Source of the DNA: Pseudomonadota bacterium
GTDB taxonomy: Bacteria; Pseudomonadota; Alphaproteobacteria; Sphingomonadales; Sphingomonadaceae
NCBI GenBank assembly: GCA_023387085.1
Contig: JAEWIL010000001.1
Span: 1 to 8,993 of the forward strand
Length of the DNA: 8,993 nucleotides
Direction: 5' to 3'
A program made the translations under genes and the position numbers. The notes beneath the pieces were generated by a model that saw only the letters and a list, made by a program, of their open reading frames with translations, did no database searches and was not told where the DNA came from. This document shows, one piece after another, positions 7,529-8,993 of the stretch (position 1 is the stretch's first letter; each line of letters begins with the position of its first letter).

Positions 7529-8115
7529 CGCTTCCGGCGCTTCGCCGCTTTTTCTTCCCACGCATCGATCGCCGCCCATCCGGGATTGAATCCGCTCGCG
7601 CGCTTCAGCTGGCGCGCACGCGCCGCCGTCATTCCGCCGAGCGCGACCGGCTGCGCGCGAGCGAGGCGGGCAAGCCGCAACCAGGCGGCGCGACCGAGCG
7701 GCGGAGTGTCGGCATGCGAGCGCGTGGTGTGGAGTGGGGAGATGAAGGCGACGTCGGCCTTGGCCCGGCGGGCACGGTGCGCCTCGCGCCTGTCATGCAC
7801 CGGCATCGTGACGATCAGGCCGAGGCGGCGTGCCTGCCCCCCACGCGCCGCCAGCGGCTGGCGCAGATGTACGCCGTCGGCGCCCCAGCGCTTCGCGAGC
7901 GCGGGCGAGCCGGCCAGCAGCAGCCGCAAGCCCCGCGCCCGCGCGATGCGAGCGAGCCGGCGCAGCAATCGCCAGCGCGCGCCCGGCGGCATCCCGTCGT
8001 GACGCACGACGATGCCGCTGCCGGGCGGCAGGATCGCGGCCAGTTCGGTCATGTGCGCCGCGATCCGCTCGTCACTGAAGAGCCAGATGTCAGGGAAAGG
8101 GTGGCGCCGGACCAT
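7501..8115 (-). CDS. ThiE/TenI-family protein (thiamine phosphate synthase-like), probably catalytically diverged
   Basis: TIM-barrel protein of the thiamine phosphate synthase/TenI superfamily. Visible landmarks are WLFSDERI at 11-18, GADGVHLR at 78-85, SPLHTTRSH at 126-134, ALGGMTA at 158-164 and GWAAIDAW at 179-186, in the order and spacing of the family; 204 residues is a usual length. Several residues needed by true ThiE look replaced: the R-x-K diphosphate motif after strand 2 reads VVRHD (36-40), the Asn-Asp metal site reads LAGS (67-70), and the lysine after the SP-x-x-T-T loop is absent. It may therefore be a TenI-like tautomerase, a paralogue of another function, or inactive. Residues 189-200 form a strongly basic tail (KAAKRRKRQKRK). 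It converges on and overlaps the exported-protein gene by 28 bases and is divergent from the YggS gene. The ATG at 8115 follows AAAGGGCG; the spacing is tight. Confidence 0.85.
   Translation of the reverse strand: MVRRHPFPDIWLFSDERIAAHMTELAAILPPGSGIVVRHDGMPPGARWRLLRRLARIARARGLRLLLAGSPALAKRWGADGVHLRQPLAARGGQARRLGLIVTMPVHDRREAHRARRAKADVAFISPLHTTRSHADTPPLGRAAWLRLARLARAQPVALGGMTAARARQLKRASGFNPGWAAIDAWEEKAAKRRKRQKRKAVPT
7535..7553 (+). terminator. Intrinsic terminator of the exported-protein gene
   Basis: CGGCG (7535-7539) and CGCCG (7543-7547) form a 5-bp stem with a three-base loop, followed by one C and five T residues (7549-7553). It begins seven bases past the stop codon of the exported-protein gene. 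The hairpin is short but GC-only, and the T tract is unusual in this GC-rich sequence. On the opposite strand the same bases encode part of the lysine/arginine-rich tail of the ThiE-like protein. Confidence 0.65.
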
Positions 8116-8122
8116 CGCCCTT

Positions 8123-8150
8123 TCTATAGGCGCGTCGCGGGCGCGCGCAA
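8123..8150 (-). promoter_or_regulatory. Candidate promoter of the ThiE-like gene, possibly leaderless
   Basis: Read on the minus strand, TTGCGC (8150-8145) and TATAGA (8128-8123) are separated by 16 bases, resembling a housekeeping sigma promoter. Only seven bases separate the TATAGA from the ATG at 8115, so transcription would start at or just before the initiation codon, giving a leaderless or nearly leaderless message. The -35 matches only the TTG half of the consensus, so the call is tentative. Confidence 0.4.
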
Positions 8151-8177
8151 CGCACGCTCTTTATGGGCGCACCCCTT

Positions 8178-8183
8178 GAAGGA
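8178..8183 (+). promoter_or_regulatory. Ribosome binding site that fixes the YggS start
   Basis: GAAGGA at 8178-8183 is a strong Shine-Dalgarno sequence. It lies six bases before the ATG at 8190, an ideal distance. The in-frame ATG at 8163 lies upstream of this site, and the ATG at 8184 abuts it, so 8190 is the best start. Confidence 0.8.
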
Positions 8184-8189
8184 ATGCAT

Positions 8190-8852
8190 ATGGCAGACGC
8201 AGCGGACAGGCTGGCCGAAGTGAAAGCGACGATCGCGGGGGCCGCGCAGCGCGCGCAGCGCAAGGTCGACGACATCTGCCTGATCGCGGTCTCGAAGACG
8301 CACGAGGCGGAGGCGATCCGCCCGCTGATCGCCGCGGGCCAGCGTCATTTTGGTGAAAATCGTGTGCAGGAGGCTGCTGGCAAATGGCCTGCGCTGCGCG
8401 CCGAAACACCCGGCCTCACGCTTCACCTGATCGGCCAGCTCCAGTCGAACAAGGCCGAGGAAGCGGTCGGCCTGTTCGATGCGATCCATTCGGTCGACCG
8501 TTCGTCGCTGGTGCAGGCGCTCGCAAAGGCCTGCGTAAAGGCCGGCAGGCAGCCGCAACTGTTCGTGCAGGTCAATATCGGCGACGAGGAGCAGAAGGGT
8601 GGCTGCGCGGTCGCCGACCTCACGGCCTTGCTCGTCGAGGCGAAAGACGCCGGCCTCCGGATCGACGGTCTGATGGCGATTCCGCCGGCGGGAGTCGAAC
8701 CCGCACCCTATTTTGCCCTGCTCGACGAACTCGCCGAGCGAAATGGTCTGCCGCTGCGCTCGATGGGCATGAGCGGCGATTACGAGACCGCGGTGATGCT
8801 GGGGGCAACGCATGTCCGCGTCGGGACAGCGCTGTTCGGGGAGCGGCAGTAG
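8190..8852 (+). CDS. YggS/PLPBP-family pyridoxal-phosphate homeostasis protein
   Basis: Small PLP-binding protein of the YggS (PROSC/PLPBP) family, which binds the cofactor without known enzyme activity and keeps vitamin B6 and amino-acid/keto-acid pools balanced. From the ATG at 8190 it has 220 residues, the usual size. The TIM-barrel motifs are complete: LIAVSKTH at 31-38 with K36 as the PLP Schiff-base lysine, FGENRVQE at 54-61, LHLIGQLQSNK at 78-88, HSVDR at 100-104, VQVNIGDEEQKGG at 126-138, GLMAIPP at 160-166, SMGMSGDYE at 191-199, and a phosphate-binding end VRVGTALFG at 209-217. Nothing is missing. Here it sits divergent from a ThiE-like gene rather than beside proC, as is common elsewhere. 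The gap to the ThiE-like start is 74 bases. Confidence 0.96.
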   Translation: MADAADRLAEVKATIAGAAQRAQRKVDDICLIAVSKTHEAEAIRPLIAAGQRHFGENRVQEAAGKWPALRAETPGLTLHLIGQLQSNKAEEAVGLFDAIHSVDRSSLVQALAKACVKAGRQPQLFVQVNIGDEEQKGGCAVADLTALLVEAKDAGLRIDGLMAIPPAGVEPAPYFALLDELAERNGLPLRSMGMSGDYETAVMLGATHVRVGTALFGERQ

Positions 8853-8879
8853 CGTCCGCTAACGACCGATAGTTGCGGT

Positions 8880-8993
8880 AAGCTATTTCCTCTCTGCCCT
8901 TGAGGGAGAGATACGAAGGCTTGGCAGCTTGCTGCCTAGCCGTAGTTGAGAGGGGTTCTAGCCCCACGGGCGGCGCACCCCCTCTCCAAGCTT
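8880..8993. repeat. Array of three stem-loops, probable dispersed intergenic repeat cut by the window edge
   Basis: Downstream of the YggS gene there is no credible gene, but there are three hairpins in a row. Hairpin 1 pairs 8891-8899 with 8904-8911 (TCTCT and CCC against GGG and AGAGA, one bulged G, four-base loop). Hairpin 2 pairs GGCTTGGCAGC (8918-8928) with GCTGCCTAGCC (8931-8941), one mismatch. Hairpin 3 pairs GAGAGGGG (8948-8955) with CCCCTCTC (8979-8986) and contains an inner GGGG/CCCC hairpin at 8952-8965. None is followed by a T tract. Such clustered palindromes are typical of REP-like repeats between genes; from memory, similar sequence occurs in sphingomonad genomes, but copy number cannot be judged from one copy. 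Confidence 0.5.

Noticed and set aside
6662..7579. Open frame of 305 codons on the minus strand opposite the exported-protein gene
   Set aside because: The plus-strand frame has a ribosome site, a signal peptide and a terminator; the minus frame has none of these and has shadow-like composition.
8163..8189. Earlier in-frame ATG for the YggS gene
   Set aside because: The strong GAAGGA ribosome site lies downstream of this ATG and serves the ATG at 8190, and the extra nine residues match nothing in the family.
8620..8967. Open frame of 115 codons on the minus strand starting in the stem-loop array
   Set aside because: It starts inside the palindromic repeat and runs antisense into the YggS gene; no domain or start signal supports it.
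8950..8968. GGGGTTCTAGCCCC resembling a tRNA T-arm
   Set aside because: No acceptor stem, D-arm or anticodon arm can be placed around it; it fits better as the nested hairpin of the third stem-loop.
1..8993. CRISPR array, transposase, phage, toxin-antitoxin or defence genes
   Set aside because: All supported genes are ordinary chromosomal genes, and I found no regularly spaced repeats, integrase, transposase or defence motif on either strand.

Overview
The window is GC-rich, with dense, short-gapped genes and strong G/C preference at third codon positions. All eight protein-coding genes have alphaproteobacterial character. The order DUF3576 lipoprotein, leuS, lptE, holA, together with a ThiE-like protein beside a YggS-type PLP protein, fits the order Sphingomonadales (Sphingopyxis or a close relative). 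That placement is an inference from gene content and protein style; no database was searched.

Layout from left to right. Bases 1-81 hold a GC-rich hairpin with a T tract, probably the terminator of a gene outside the window, followed by the start region of a plus-strand cation:proton antiporter with a cytoplasmic RCK/TrkA-N-like domain (82-1905). Facing it, six bases away, is a four-gene minus-strand operon read from right to left: DUF3576 lipoprotein (6548-6096), leuS (6045-3496), lptE (3494-2940) and holA (2943-1912). Its last three genes are packed tightly: one base between leuS and lptE, and an ATGA stop/start overlap between lptE and holA. A divergent spacer (6549-6814) separates this operon from a plus-strand gene for an unrecognised exported protein with a C-terminal phenylalanine (6815-7528). 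That gene converges on, and overlaps by 28 bases, a minus-strand ThiE/TenI-like gene (8115-7501). The terminator hairpin of the exported-protein gene lies inside the ThiE-like coding region. Divergent from the ThiE-like gene is a YggS/PLPBP pyridoxal-phosphate homeostasis gene (8190-8852). The last 114 bases have no gene and contain three consecutive stem-loops that look like a dispersed intergenic repeat cut off by the window edge.

Functionally this is mostly chromosomal housekeeping: ion homeostasis, leucyl-tRNA charging with editing, outer-membrane LPS assembly, replicative clamp loading, and vitamin B6 homeostasis. I see no phage, transposon, CRISPR, toxin-antitoxin or defence system, and no convincing novel system. 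The points most worth a second look are the ThiE-like protein, which lacks several residues needed for thiamine phosphate synthesis, its terminator-encoded basic tail, the unknown exported protein, and the stem-loop array at the right end.
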